64,000 nt of DNA from SIBU01 sp964430335 (lineage in GTDB: Bacteria; Patescibacteriota; Minisyncoccia; Phycocordibacterales; SIBU01), in the NCBI GenBank assembly GCA_964430335.1, contig CAYSEN010000001.1:1-64000 (forward strand). The letters run 5' to 3'. Position numbers and translations under genes: made by a program. Positions 50,120 through 59,441 of the stretch are shown here, piece by piece (the first letter of the stretch is position 1; each line of letters opens with the position of its first letter). Under the pieces are notes generated by a model. The model was not told where the DNA came from, made no database searches, and saw nothing but the letters and a program-made list of their open reading frames with translations.

Positions 50120-52099
50120 TTAGTCTAAATATATAATTTTCCCTCCACCTGAAAACGTCTCTTCTTTTTCAGAAAGTTCCTCGTCTATGTCCATTAAGAA
50201 CTCAGAAGGCATGTTTACTTGCTTTGAGCCGAAGATGGTCCTAACACTTGCATAGGAAAGGTATAACTTTTTCTTGGCTCTGGTCAAGGCCACATAAAAC
50301 AGTCTTCTCTCTTCCTCTGCTTGCCTTTCGTCGAATTTCCCCTTATCCATCTTTTTGTGAGGGAAAAGATCTTCTTCTAATCCAGTAATAAAAACATATT
50401 CAAATTCGAGTCCTTTAGCCGCGTGGACTGTCATTAGCTTTACTGCCTCTCGATTTTTCATTAGTTCATCTTGATCTGAGGCCAGCGCCGCTTCTTCTAG
50501 TAATTTCAGTATCCCCTCCTCACTGTTTTCATAGACATCGAATTTAGTTGCAAAAGTCACCAATTCCTTAATGTTTTCAAGTCTTTCTTCTTCATCGCTA
50601 CCACCCATTTGTAACTCGTGCTCAATGCCACTTAATTTTATAATTTGTTTTATTGTTTGAGATGGTTTTTCGATGTTTGAAATAATTTTTATTTCCTCAA
50701 GTATTTTTTTAAAGTCTGAAACCTTTTTTCGGGTGGCCGAGGGCAGTGTGTCTTCCTGTCCAGCTAAAACTTTTAGAACTGTCACTTTACCCAAACCTCT
50801 TGCTGGTACATTTATAATTCGCTTTAAGTCCGAGAGACTCTCAGGGTTTAGAGAGGCTTTTAAGTACGCAATAATATCCTTGATTTCTTTTCTTTCGAAA
50901 AATCTGGTTCCTAAAACTTGGTAAGGAACAACTTGATTTAACATCGCCTCTTCAATAGCTCTTCCTTGGAAATTAGCTCTGTATAAAACGGCAATTTCTG
51001 AAGGCGAAACCCCTTTGTCCTCGATAAGTTGTCTTGATCTTATGGCTACAAATTTAGCTTCATCGTTCTCGTCGTAGGCAGAAAGAACTCCAATTTTCTC
51101 CCCTTCACCGTTTTTGGTGAACAGGTTTTTTTCTCTCCTGACTTTGTTTTTAGCTATGACACGATTGGCGGCTGTTAAAATTGTTTGAGTCGAACGATAG
51201 TTTTCTTCAAGAAGTACCATTTTGGCTTCTGGATAATCTTTTTCAAATCCAAGAATATTTTTTATATCAGCTCCTCGCCAGCTATAAATAGTCTGGTCAA
51301 TGTCACCCACTACACAGATATTTCGATTTTTCTCAGCTAAATATTTTGCAATCAAATACTGTACCTTATTGGTGTCTTGATACTCATCAATGTGAATATA
51401 CTTCCATTTGTTTTGATAGTGACCACGAACTTCCTCATCATTTTTAAGAAGGTTAGCGGTTTTTAAAAGCAAATCATCGAAATCGAGCGCCTTCTCTTTT
51501 GAGAGAGCTTCCTCGTAGTGTTTCCAGATAGATAATATGACACTCTGAACATATTCGCCGTCAGTTTTTTCTGCGAATCTATCCACTGTAACTCCCGAAC
51601 CCTTTTCCCTACTAATTAAATTTTGAATTGAGCTTGGATCAAAATTCTTTTTATCTATCCCTGCTTTATCCATGGAGTCCTTGATAATTTTTAGAGTGTC
51701 GGATTTATCTAAAATAGAAAAATGCATCGGAATACCGAGCTTTTTAGCGTTTTCTCTAATTATTTGAACGCCTAAAGAGTGGAAAGTGCACACGGTCGGT
51801 ATGTTTCTAGATCTGAATTCGTATTCGCTCGAAAAACTAAACTCTGCTATTGGTAGATTTAAACCCTTATCTTCGTTTAACAGCTTGATTACCCTTTCAC
51901 GCATCTCCTTCGCTGCTTTGTTGGTAAAGGTGACAGCAAGAATGCTCTTAGGGTCGGCTCCCTGTTTGATCAGGTGAAGGATTCGATGGGTTATTGTTTT
52001 AGTTTTACCTGCACCGGCACCTGCAATGATTAACATTGGTCCATCTGTATGAAGGACGGCCTCCTTTTGTTGTGAGTTTAATCCGGTTAGGTGTTCCAT
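50120..52099 (-). CDS. UvrD/PcrA-family superfamily 1 DNA helicase
   Basis: 659 residues. Motif I IAGAGAGKTKTITHRI (near 29), motif II IHIDEYQDTNKVQY (near 232), VGDIDQTIYSWRGAD, motif IV ENYRSTQ, and motif V-VI TVHAAKGLEFEYVFI / RRLFYVALTRAKKKLYL. Acts 3'-5' in repair and replication-restart. The C-terminal tail is short compared with PcrA. TGA-TATAGT ends 8 nt before the ATG. Confidence 0.95.
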   Translation of the reverse strand: MEHLTGLNSQQKEAVLHTDGPMLIIAGAGAGKTKTITHRILHLIKQGADPKSILAVTFTNKAAKEMRERVIKLLNEDKGLNLPIAEFSFSSEYEFRSRNIPTVCTFHSLGVQIIRENAKKLGIPMHFSILDKSDTLKIIKDSMDKAGIDKKNFDPSSIQNLISREKGSGVTVDRFAEKTDGEYVQSVILSIWKHYEEALSKEKALDFDDLLLKTANLLKNDEEVRGHYQNKWKYIHIDEYQDTNKVQYLIAKYLAEKNRNICVVGDIDQTIYSWRGADIKNILGFEKDYPEAKMVLLEENYRSTQTILTAANRVIAKNKVRREKNLFTKNGEGEKIGVLSAYDENDEAKFVAIRSRQLIEDKGVSPSEIAVLYRANFQGRAIEEAMLNQVVPYQVLGTRFFERKEIKDIIAYLKASLNPESLSDLKRIINVPARGLGKVTVLKVLAGQEDTLPSATRKKVSDFKKILEEIKIISNIEKPSQTIKQIIKLSGIEHELQMGGSDEEERLENIKELVTFATKFDVYENSEEGILKLLEEAALASDQDELMKNREAVKLMTVHAAKGLEFEYVFITGLEEDLFPHKKMDKGKFDERQAEEERRLFYVALTRAKKKLYLSYASVRTIFGSKQVNMPSEFLMDIDEELSEKEETFSGGGKIIYLD

Positions 52100-52107
52100 G
52101 AAGCACT

Positions 52108-52116
52108 ACTATATCA
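52108..52116 (-). promoter_or_regulatory. Extended -10 promoter of the helicase gene (leaderless type)
   Basis: Minus-strand TGA-TATAGT ending 8 nt before the ATG at 52099. Confidence 0.4.
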
Positions 52117-52212
52117 TGGAGATTAAATTTGGAGTGTGAATTGCCACAAAAAAGTAAAAAATTTTGACCAAATTCTCATCCACAGGCTATCCACATTAAC
52201 ATTTTTATGTTG

Positions 52213-52240
52213 TTGACTTTTGGGTACCACAAGCTACACT
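52213..52240 (+). promoter_or_regulatory. Promoter of the LysM/M23 peptidase gene
   Basis: TTGACT, 16-nt spacer, TACACT; predicted start near 52247, giving a leader of at least 170 nt with hairpin GGCT-TGGTTG-AGCC (about 52280-52293) and a GAGAGGAAGG Shine-Dalgarno before a two-codon ATG AAA TAA frame (52310). The leader length is compatible with a riboswitch, but I recognise none. Confidence 0.5.
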
Positions 52241-52442
52241 TATTGGACCGCTCAGTTTTGATGATATTACCAATATATGGCTTGGTTGAGCCATTTCCAG
52301 AGAGGAAGGATGAAATAACTAAGAATATAGGCTTATTTTAGGAAACCCTCACAAACCTTTTGAGTCATTTACCAAAATTTGGCTCAATAAGGCCATAAAT
52401 TCGGCATTTAAAGGCCTTCTGTACTCAAGGCTGGTTTTTGCT

Positions 52443-53408
52443 TTGCTTGCCATGGCTTCTCCTATAACAGCCCAGGCAAGCATTTTTTCTTTTGTTTCTG
52501 ACATTTTTACAGATCACCAGTCTCAAAATACGGCTTCAGTAGTCACCTCTCAAAACATTGCCGTCCTTCAGGCTGATCTAAATCCGAACGCTAATCTTGC
52601 CAAAGGGGGCGGTGATATTATTGTTGTGAATGACACTGCTCTACTACCTGAAACTGGACCTTCTGGAAGTATGGCTGATATTGAGGAAGGTCATTCAGAT
52701 CAAATCAGTATCTACGTTGTCCGCCAAGGAGACACTCTTTCGCAAATAGCCAAAATGTTCGGTGTTACTGTAAACACTGTCATGTGGGCCAATGACGTTA
52801 GTGAAAAAACCTTAAAGCCGGGAGATCAGTTGGTCATTCTACCTATTTCTGGTGTTCGCTATACCATAAAAACTGGGGACACTCTTAAGAGTATTGCTAC
52901 AAAGTACAAAGCCGATGCAAATGAAATTGTTCAGTACAATGATTTAAAGTCAGAGTCACCTCTTGCAATAGGTACAACGATTATCATTCCTGATGGAGAA
53001 ATCGTAATGCCTAAAACTAGTCAGCCAACATCAAAACTTCACGGTGCAGGTGGTCCAAATTATGTTGGTTATTACGCCAAGCCACTGTTGACCTACACAA
53101 AGAGTCAGGGACTTCACGGTTACAACGCTGTGGACCTTGCTGCTCCTATCGGCACTCCTATCATGGCTTCAGCTGAAGGTGATGTAATCATTAGCAAGAA
53201 TTATGGTTGGAATGGTGGCTACGGTGAATATGTTGTTATCTCACATCCAAACGGAACACAAACTCTTTATGCACACATGAGCAGTAACCTTGCTTACCAA
53301 GGTATGCATGTTTACAAAGGACAGGTAATCGGCTTTGTTGGATCGACCGGAAAATCTACTGGTAGCCACCTTCACTTCGAAGTTAGAGGAGCAAAAAATC
53401 CATTTTAA
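52443..53408 (+). CDS. LysM and M23 peptidoglycan endopeptidase
   Basis: Secreted wall hydrolase. Two LysM repeats (IYVVRQGDTLSQIAKMFGVT and RYTIKTGDTLKSIATKYKAD) bind glycan; the C-terminal M23 domain has the zinc site in LHGYNAVDLAAPIGTPI, YGEYVVISHPNG, LYAHMS and TGSHLHFEVRG. The start is a problem: the first usual codon is TTG at 52443, which cuts the signal peptide, yet the frame stays open upstream to 52323 and encodes LLYSRLVFALLAMASPITAQA, a good signal peptide. CTG at 52419 or an ATT farther up may be the real start. A terminator follows at once. Confidence 0.88.
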   Translation: MLAMASPITAQASIFSFVSDIFTDHQSQNTASVVTSQNIAVLQADLNPNANLAKGGGDIIVVNDTALLPETGPSGSMADIEEGHSDQISIYVVRQGDTLSQIAKMFGVTVNTVMWANDVSEKTLKPGDQLVILPISGVRYTIKTGDTLKSIATKYKADANEIVQYNDLKSESPLAIGTTIIIPDGEIVMPKTSQPTSKLHGAGGPNYVGYYAKPLLTYTKSQGLHGYNAVDLAAPIGTPIMASAEGDVIISKNYGWNGGYGEYVVISHPNGTQTLYAHMSSNLAYQGMHVYKGQVIGFVGSTGKSTGSHLHFEVRGAKNPF

Positions 53409-53435
53409 AAAAACACCTCTAGGTGTTTTTTTTGT
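53409..53435 (+). terminator. Terminator of the M23 peptidase gene
   Basis: AAAAAACACCT-CT-AGGTGTTTTTTT hairpin immediately after the stop, before the convergent yifB stop. Confidence 0.85.
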
Positions 53436-54989
53436 TTAATAGTTATTAAGTTGTTTTGGTCTGTACTGCATTGCTTCAAGTACGTGCTTTTCCTCGATCT
53501 CTTCTTTAGAGTCTAAATCTGCGATCGTGCGAGCCAGTTTTATCACTCGGTGGTATGCGCGACCAGATAAACCTAGTTTTTCAGAAGACATATTTAGGAT
53601 TTTAGTAACGCTTTCACTTAGGTTAATAATATTTGAAATGTCTCTAGCGGTCATTTCACTATTTGTATTTATCGGCCGTCCGTGCTTTTTGAATCGGCTC
53701 TCTTGAATTTTTCTGGCGTTTTCAACTCTTTTAGCAATATCTTTTGTACTCTCTGCCCTCTCCTTTTTAGAAAGTGTTTGGTGTGAGATACGTGGCACCT
53801 CAACCCAGAGGTCGATACGGTCAATTATTGGACCGGAGATTTTATCTTTGTATCTTTTGAGTGTAATTGGTGTGCAGATACATTCTTTTTCCTGTGAACC
53901 ATAGTTTCCACACGGGCAGGGATTCATGGCCGCAATCAAAATAAAATTTGCTGGAAATTGTACCGTTCCCTTCGCTCTAGATACACTTATGACTCGTTCT
54001 TCAAGGGGTTCTCTTAAGGCATCAATTGCACGACGCTCAAATTCCGCAAACTCATCAAGAAATAGCACGCCGTGATGAGCTAGTGTTACTTCTCCCGGTT
54101 TAGGATTTACACCTCCTCCGACTAGTGAAACATAAGAGGCAGTATGGTGAGGAGATCTTAGTGGAGGTTCTGACATCATGTAGCCTTTCAAAATGCCCGC
54201 AACGGAATGAATGGCTGTAGTATCCAAAATTTTTTCAAAAGTGAGTGGTGGAATGATATTTTTAAATGCCTTAGCCAACATGGTTTTGCCGGTTCCTGGA
54301 GGTCCAAACATGGCGATGTTGTGTCCACCTGATGCGGCAATTTCTAAGCCTCTTTTTGCTGTATCCTGACCTTTGATATCTGCGAAGTCTACATCAAAGT
54401 TTTTAGATTCTGTTTCAATCTCTGTTTTTGGCTGTGGAACAATGGTTTTACCTACTTTGTCAGGAGTGGCACTTGTGGCCAAGTGTTCGATAATCTGACT
54501 GAGGTCTTTTACGCCGTAGACCTTGATCCCTCCAATTAAGGCCGCTTCTTTCGCATTTTCCTCAGGTACATATATTTCCAAAAAACCACTATCCTTAGCT
54601 TTTCTAGATAGTGGAAGAACCCCGTTTATTTTTCTTAGTTTACCGTCTAGAGAAAGTTCACCCAAAAAAACTTTGTCTTCAGCTTCAAATTTTATTTCCT
54701 CTGATGCCTTTAGATACGCGATTGCTATAGCTAGATCAAAAACAGCCCCTTCTTTTTTCAGTTCTGCAGGAGCTAGGGATATGGTGATTTTTTGGTTTTT
54801 CTGTTTTGGAGATTTAAATCCAGAATTTTTAATTGCAGCCGACACTCTGTCTCTGGATTCCTCTACCCCTTTGTCTGGTAGACCAACAATCGAAAAAGAG
54901 TGGAGTCCTTTAGAAAGATCGACTTCAACAGTAATTATTTGTGAGTTTAAAATATTTGTCTGAGCACTGTATACTTTGGCAAAAGACAT
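53436..54989 (-). CDS. comM: YifB/ComM-family Mg-chelatase-like AAA+ ATPase
   Basis: 517 residues. An N-terminal Lon-protease-like domain (VDLSKGLHSFSIVGLPDKGVEESRDRV) is followed by the AAA+ core with Walker A FGPPGTGKTMLAKAF (near 232) and HHGVLFLDEFAEFERRAIDALREPLEE, a zinc-like AAMNPCPCGNYGSQEKECIC segment and the C-terminal Mg-chelatase helical domain. ComM is a hexameric branch-migration helicase aiding integration of DNA taken up in transformation, so it may link to the secretion/pilus genes here. Confidence 0.93.
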   Translation of the reverse strand: MSFAKVYSAQTNILNSQIITVEVDLSKGLHSFSIVGLPDKGVEESRDRVSAAIKNSGFKSPKQKNQKITISLAPAELKKEGAVFDLAIAIAYLKASEEIKFEAEDKVFLGELSLDGKLRKINGVLPLSRKAKDSGFLEIYVPEENAKEAALIGGIKVYGVKDLSQIIEHLATSATPDKVGKTIVPQPKTEIETESKNFDVDFADIKGQDTAKRGLEIAASGGHNIAMFGPPGTGKTMLAKAFKNIIPPLTFEKILDTTAIHSVAGILKGYMMSEPPLRSPHHTASYVSLVGGGVNPKPGEVTLAHHGVLFLDEFAEFERRAIDALREPLEERVISVSRAKGTVQFPANFILIAAMNPCPCGNYGSQEKECICTPITLKRYKDKISGPIIDRIDLWVEVPRISHQTLSKKERAESTKDIAKRVENARKIQESRFKKHGRPINTNSEMTARDISNIINLSESVTKILNMSSEKLGLSGRAYHRVIKLARTIADLDSKEEIEEKHVLEAMQYRPKQLNNY

Positions 54990-55007
54990 TTTATTTTAAT
55001 AAAGTCT

Positions 55008-55364
55008 TTATTTCATATGAGCCACACAGGTGCTGGCTGCTGGGTTAGCTTCCAATCTCTCTTTTTCAATTGGATGATGGTCTGCTTCGCATAGTCCATA
55101 AGTCCCCTTTTCAATTTTCTCTAAAGCTTTTTTGATTTCGTTAAATCTAATTTCCAACTGCTTTAAAATCGCGGTATTTTCCTCATAAGATTCTATGCTA
55201 TCAGCCACGTCATTTGAGTCAGACGCTAAGGTGTCCATTTGGTCTGGTTTTGCTTCCCAATCAGATGGGTTCGATGGATTGATTCGGCCAATAGACTCTA
55301 ATTCTTTTTCAACGACTTTCAGTTCAGATTCTAATAGTGTTTTGAAATGTTTTGTATTTTCCAT
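55008..55364 (-). CDS. DksA/TraR-like protein with altered zinc site
   Basis: 118 residues from the ATG at 55364, which follows TGT-TATGAT by 6 nt. The coiled-coil half (residues 1-80) and the family ending YGLCEADHHPIEKERLEANPAASTCVAH match DksA/TraR, but the usual four cysteines are reduced to two: C-x2-D/H and C-x2-H. Zinc may be held by Cys and His, or not at all. It may modulate RNA polymerase. It is divergent from nothing nearby and starts after the 293-aa gene in the same direction. Confidence 0.8.
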   Translation of the reverse strand: MENTKHFKTLLESELKVVEKELESIGRINPSNPSDWEAKPDQMDTLASDSNDVADSIESYEENTAILKQLEIRFNEIKKALEKIEKGTYGLCEADHHPIEKERLEANPAASTCVAHMK

Positions 55365-55370
55365 AAACAA

Positions 55371-55379
55371 ATCATAACA
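55371..55379 (-). promoter_or_regulatory. Extended -10 promoter of the DksA-like gene (leaderless type)
   Basis: Minus-strand TGT-TATGAT ending 6 nt before the ATG at 55364. Confidence 0.5.
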
Positions 55380-55387
55380 CCAGATGT

Positions 55388-56269
55388 TTATTGCACAAGT
55401 TTTTTGGTGAGCAATCTGGTTATCACCTGATCTAGTGTTTCAGGGTTGGTTGCGATAATAATAGTATTTTTGTCTAAGAATGAATAAATGAGGTTTATTT
55501 TTCTATTTGAATCTCTCAGGGCTCTTGTGTCTCTGTTTTTATATACAACGTCCTCAAAATCCTTATATTTTTTAATAAGATTTTCGCTGGTTGTGGCCAC
55601 AACTTCTGCTTCAGGAGCAAAAAATATGCCACCTAGATTATTTTTTATATCTTTTTCCCAAGAAAGCATCCCGGAAAAAGCTCCTTGGTAATAGTTGGTT
55701 TTAAGTATTAAAAATACTTCATTTTTACTCAGCACGTGAACTCCTAGTGTGAATTTGTCGTCTAGTGTCCTTAGAAAACTATCAGGTGCGTCTGTTTCTA
55801 ATAAACTGAAGAACTGACTGGTGGTGATTTTGGTATTTTTTTCATCAATAAGTTTAAATTCAACCATCGAGCCATTTTTTTCCTTTTGTGATTTTATTTC
55901 TGTTGAGATGGCCTCGATAAGTCTGTATCGATTCATCCCAGAAATATTTATTGTTTTTTCGTTCTCAGTTGAGATCAGACCTTGTTCACTTATCGGGGTC
56001 ACTGCCTTTTGAGGAAGAATGACGTTTCTGTATTGATAAATATAATAAAGTGCTCCAGAACCTATTAGGATAAACAAAATACTAATGGTTAAAATTAGTT
56101 TTGTGTGATTATGTTCCGGAGGGTCATCTGCAATCATCTGGGCATTTTTTCTGTCATTCTCAGCGATGGCAATTTTTGAGAGAGTTCCGTCACCTGATTT
56201 AATCAACCCTTCCACGTCACCTTTGAAAGTGCGAATCGGGCTTACTTGTTCGTCTGGTTTTTCATCCAT
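55388..56269 (-). CDS. Single-pass membrane protein (293 aa), unrecognised
   Basis: From the ATG at 56269 (MDEKPDEQVSPIRTFKGD). A cytoplasmic N-terminal segment of about 55 residues precedes one membrane helix (LILTISILFILIGSGALYYIYQY), then an outside domain of about 200 residues with alternating helices and strands (INISGMNRYRLIEAISTEIKS... FLRTLDDKFTLGVHVLSKNEVFLILKTNYY). No known family. A terminator lies upstream, between it and pnp. Confidence 0.75.
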   Translation of the reverse strand: MDEKPDEQVSPIRTFKGDVEGLIKSGDGTLSKIAIAENDRKNAQMIADDPPEHNHTKLILTISILFILIGSGALYYIYQYRNVILPQKAVTPISEQGLISTENEKTINISGMNRYRLIEAISTEIKSQKEKNGSMVEFKLIDEKNTKITTSQFFSLLETDAPDSFLRTLDDKFTLGVHVLSKNEVFLILKTNYYQGAFSGMLSWEKDIKNNLGGIFFAPEAEVVATTSENLIKKYKDFEDVVYKNRDTRALRDSNRKINLIYSFLDKNTIIIATNPETLDQVITRLLTKKLVQ

Positions 56270-56310
56270 GCTTATATTTTCGCAGACACTTCGATTGTAA
56301 GCAAGAAATA

Positions 56311-56349
56311 AAAACAAAAAACACCCTTGTCGGGGTGTTTTTTGTTTTT
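56311..56349 (-). terminator. Terminator of pnp
   Basis: AAAACAAAAAACACCC-TTGTC-GGGGTGTTTTTTGTTTT, adjoining the pnp stop; symmetric. Confidence 0.85.
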
Positions 56350-58468
56350 ATTTTTGTGCCGGTTTCTTAATAAAGTTTGGATCGGCGTCCTTGATTGATA
56401 ATTTTATTCTATCTCTTTCGTCGATTTCTTTTACGATTACTGGGACAACATCTCCCTCTTTTAAGTATGATGCCACCTGATCAATTCTAAACGGTGCTAT
56501 CTCTGATATGTGAACTAAACCTTCTGTAGAGCCACCAATTTTTACGAACGCTCCGAACTCAGCGATTTTTACGACCACACCTTGGAATCTCTCACCTCTT
56601 TTGTACTCGTGTGTCATGTCTTCGATAATCTTTTTGGCCTTTTCGGCTGTGCCGTTTTTACCTGTAATGTAAACTGTTCCATCATCTTCTATATCGATAC
56701 CGTCAACTCCGGTTTTTTCCTTTATGTCGTTAATAGTTTTTCCGCCAGTACCAATCACAAGTCCGATTTGATCCACTTTTATCTTTACAAGAAGAATCTT
56801 CGGAGCGTTTGGTGAAATATCTGCTCTAGGGAGATTAATTTCGGCTAACATGACACCTAGGATTTTTAATCTGGCCTGTTTAGCCTTTTCAAAAGCCTCC
56901 TCCAAAACATGAAGTGGAATTCCATCTACTTTTACATCCATTTGCACTGCTGTTACACCTTTTGTTGTTCCCGCTACTTTAAAATCCATATCTCCGTGAT
57001 GGTCCTCTGGTCCTTGAATATCAGTGAGAACCTTATACTCTTTAGAATTTTTCATCATTAGACCTGAGGCGATTCCTGCAACAGGAGCAGATATTGGCAC
57101 TCCAGCATCCATCAGCGCTAGGGTTGAACCACAAACACTACCCATCGAAGTTGAACCATTTGAAGCAAATGCTTCAGAAACAATTCTAATGGTGTATGGG
57201 AAACTGTCTTTGTGAGGTAAGACCGGTACAAGAGCTTTTTCAGCAAGTGCGCCGTGGCCAATCATTCTTCTGTTAGTCGAACCAATTCGACCTGTTTCGC
57301 CAGAAGAAAATGGTGGAAAGTTATAATGATGCATGTATCTCTTTTTTGTCTGTGACTCCATTCCTTCAATCACCTGAGATTCACCAGGACCTCCTAGTGT
57401 AAGAGCGGATAAAATATGAGTACCTCCTCTGTAGAAGATTCCTGAACCGTGCAAAATAGGAGAAACTCCCCCAGCTTTAGCAAAAAGCGGTCGTAGTTCG
57501 TCCATTTTTCTATTATCAGGTCTCTTGTCATTTTTGATGGCCTCTTCGTGAATAAGGTCATTTACTCTTTCTTCAAAATATCCATCTGCTACTCCTGACT
57601 TTTGCTCAGGTAATTTCTCCTTGAAAAGATTCATCCATTCTGATTTAAGTTCGTATATTTTAGCGTTACCAGGTTCACCACACATGACAAAATCTGCCAT
57701 CTTGCCTTCGATGTTTTGAGCAAATAGGTCAACAATCTCTTTTGAAACCTCAGGTTTAGGAATTATTTTCTTGGTCTTGCCTATTTCTTTCACTACCATT
57801 TTCTGAAATTCTTGAAGTTTCTCGATTTCTTCAACCGCTTTTTTAAGTGCGGACATTAGAATTGGCTCTGCGATTTCCTTACCCCCAACTTCAATCATGT
57901 TGATATTCCCATCTTTTCCACAAGCGACTATGTCAGCATCGTAATTTTCCGCCTCTCGTGTTTTGTAATTAGGGTTAATCACAAAGTTATTGGTTTCCTT
58001 CTCAATTCCAATTCTTACTGAAGAAACCGGTCCATTCCAAGGGATGTCTGAAGTGCTAAGAGCAAGCGATGCTCCCAAGACCCCTAAAACATCTGGATCG
58101 TCCTCATCGATTGATAGTACGGTTATGACTACTTGAACCTCATGACGAATGTATTGGTCAAAAAGTGGTCTGATTGTTCGGTCGACAATTCTTCCGGAAA
58201 GGATAGCTTCGTCGGTTGGTCTTCCCTCTCTTCTCACAAAACGACTACCTAAAATTTTACCTCCAGCATAAAATCGTTCCTCGTAATCAACAGTAAGAGG
58301 AAACCAGTCGCCCCCTTCTTTTGCGTTTTTTGACATTACTGCTGTGGCTAAAAGTACAGTATTACCATATCGGATTATCACCGAACCATTGGCTTGTTCA
58401 GCCAAATCACTAAACTCTGCAGTAAGAGTCTTCCCTCCCAACTCTATCGAGAATTCTTTTTTCTTCAT
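56348..58468 (-). CDS. pnp: Polyribonucleotide nucleotidyltransferase (PNPase)
   Basis: 706-residue 3'-5' phosphorolytic exoribonuclease, a trimer in RNA turnover. I start at 58468 (MKKKEFSIELGGKTLTAEF), the family's usual first residues; a longer frame adds 17. Two RNase PH domains flank a helical region; phosphate and catalytic segments VTVLSIDEDDPDVLG, SFPYTIRIVSEAFASNGSTSMGSVCG and EDHHGDMDFKVAGT are present. KH (LVIGTGGKTINDIKEKTGVDGIDIED) and S1 (FQGVVVKIAEFGAFVKIGGSTEGLVHISEI) domains end the protein. Confidence 0.97.
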   Translation of the reverse strand: MKKKEFSIELGGKTLTAEFSDLAEQANGSVIIRYGNTVLLATAVMSKNAKEGGDWFPLTVDYEERFYAGGKILGSRFVRREGRPTDEAILSGRIVDRTIRPLFDQYIRHEVQVVITVLSIDEDDPDVLGVLGASLALSTSDIPWNGPVSSVRIGIEKETNNFVINPNYKTREAENYDADIVACGKDGNINMIEVGGKEIAEPILMSALKKAVEEIEKLQEFQKMVVKEIGKTKKIIPKPEVSKEIVDLFAQNIEGKMADFVMCGEPGNAKIYELKSEWMNLFKEKLPEQKSGVADGYFEERVNDLIHEEAIKNDKRPDNRKMDELRPLFAKAGGVSPILHGSGIFYRGGTHILSALTLGGPGESQVIEGMESQTKKRYMHHYNFPPFSSGETGRIGSTNRRMIGHGALAEKALVPVLPHKDSFPYTIRIVSEAFASNGSTSMGSVCGSTLALMDAGVPISAPVAGIASGLMMKNSKEYKVLTDIQGPEDHHGDMDFKVAGTTKGVTAVQMDVKVDGIPLHVLEEAFEKAKQARLKILGVMLAEINLPRADISPNAPKILLVKIKVDQIGLVIGTGGKTINDIKEKTGVDGIDIEDDGTVYITGKNGTAEKAKKIIEDMTHEYKRGERFQGVVVKIAEFGAFVKIGGSTEGLVHISEIAPFRIDQVASYLKEGDVVPVIVKEIDERDRIKLSIKDADPNFIKKPAQK

Positions 58469-58526
58469 AACATTTTGAGACCTTCGAATCTGCCCCGTAG
58501 TGAATTCAATGGAACTCACTATATGG

Positions 58527-58589
58527 TAGAATTTTCAACTCTTGGCACTTTCCTCGATTTTCAAGGGAAATATCAAAAATTGAATTCTA
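58527..58589 (-). promoter_or_regulatory. Inverted repeat in the pnp leader
   Basis: TAGAATTTTCAA (58527-58538) nearly complements TTGAATTCTA (58580-58589), with TTTCC/GGAAA inside, 60 to 120 bases before the pnp ATG. Leader stem-loops control pnp in enterobacteria through RNase III; here similar control is only a possibility. The rest of 58590-58740 shows nothing clear. Confidence 0.35.
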
Positions 58590-58740
58590 CTTTGGGGTTT
58601 TAGGTTTCGTCCAAACGTTGTTTGGGCAAAAACTACCTATTCGAAGACCTCGGCTAACTTTTAATGTTTAGAGTTTAGCAGAAATGTGAACATTTTAATA
58701 TTTGACACTTATCTGTCTTTCTTGCTTAGAGAAACAAAAG

Positions 58741-58773
58741 AAAATGCCCGGCGCGTTTCGCGCCGGGCATTTT
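58741..58773 (-). terminator. Terminator of the NYN gene
   Basis: AAAATGCCCGGCGCG-TTT-CGCGCCGGGCATTTT hairpin directly after the NYN-domain gene. Confidence 0.88.
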
Positions 58774-58775
58774 CT

Positions 58776-59348
58776 TTATTCTTCCGAAGGCTTTCTACCG
58801 CCCTCCTCAAATTTTTCAACTCTTTCTGGTCTCCTACTTGTGGTACCCATCAAGTATTTTCTCGGATTTTCATCTAAATCAATAAATTCATCAGCAGCTT
58901 CTTTCAATCTTCCAGAGGCGGATTTTCCAAAGGTCACCACTTCTACTTGGCAACCTTCGTGAACTTGTAAATATTCTACGAGTGGTACAAAGTCACCGTC
59001 TCCTGTTACGAGAATCACAGCATCTAATTTAGGAGCTAATTTAATTGCATCAACTGCCATCCCTACATCCCAATCGGCTTTCTTGGCTCCACCAGCAAAA
59101 ATCTGCAAATCTTTTGTTTTTGCTTCGATTCCCATTTTAGCTAAGGCCTCAAAAAAGCCCTTTTCATCTCCAGATTCGGTGGTGATGACATAGGCCATGG
59201 CACGGATGAGTGCCCTACCTGCCAAAGCGTCTTTAACTACTTGTCCAAAGTTTACACGGGCGTTATAGAGATTTCTCGCTGTGTGATATAGATTTTGCGT
59301 ATCAATAAAAATACCAACCCTCTGTTCCTTGTGTTTAATTACAGTCAT
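58776..59348 (-). CDS. NYN-domain (LabA/DUF88-like) ribonuclease
   Basis: 190 residues. PIN-like NYN nuclease fold: GIFIDTQNLYHTARNL (near 12) and ILVTGDGDFVPLVEYLQ (near 113) carry acidic metal-binding residues, with DVGMAVDAIKLAP between. It probably cleaves RNA; the target is unknown. The C-terminus is short and charged. Between rpsO and pnp on the same strand but with its own terminator. Confidence 0.88.
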   Translation of the reverse strand: MTVIKHKEQRVGIFIDTQNLYHTARNLYNARVNFGQVVKDALAGRALIRAMAYVITTESGDEKGFFEALAKMGIEAKTKDLQIFAGGAKKADWDVGMAVDAIKLAPKLDAVILVTGDGDFVPLVEYLQVHEGCQVEVVTFGKSASGRLKEAADEFIDLDENPRKYLMGTTSRRPERVEKFEEGGRKPSEE

Positions 59349-59441
59349 AAAAATAGACTTCGCTCTTAATTGAGCTTACTTATTAAAAATTACTTAGTTA
59401 ACTATAGACCAGTATAGCATGAGGTTGCTATACAAATTTAT

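Noticed and set aside
52247..52442. A known riboswitch (for example c-di-AMP) before the LysM/M23 gene
   Set aside because: Gene context and leader length are sugg­estive, but no conserved core could be matched; only a hairpin and a two-codon frame are visible.
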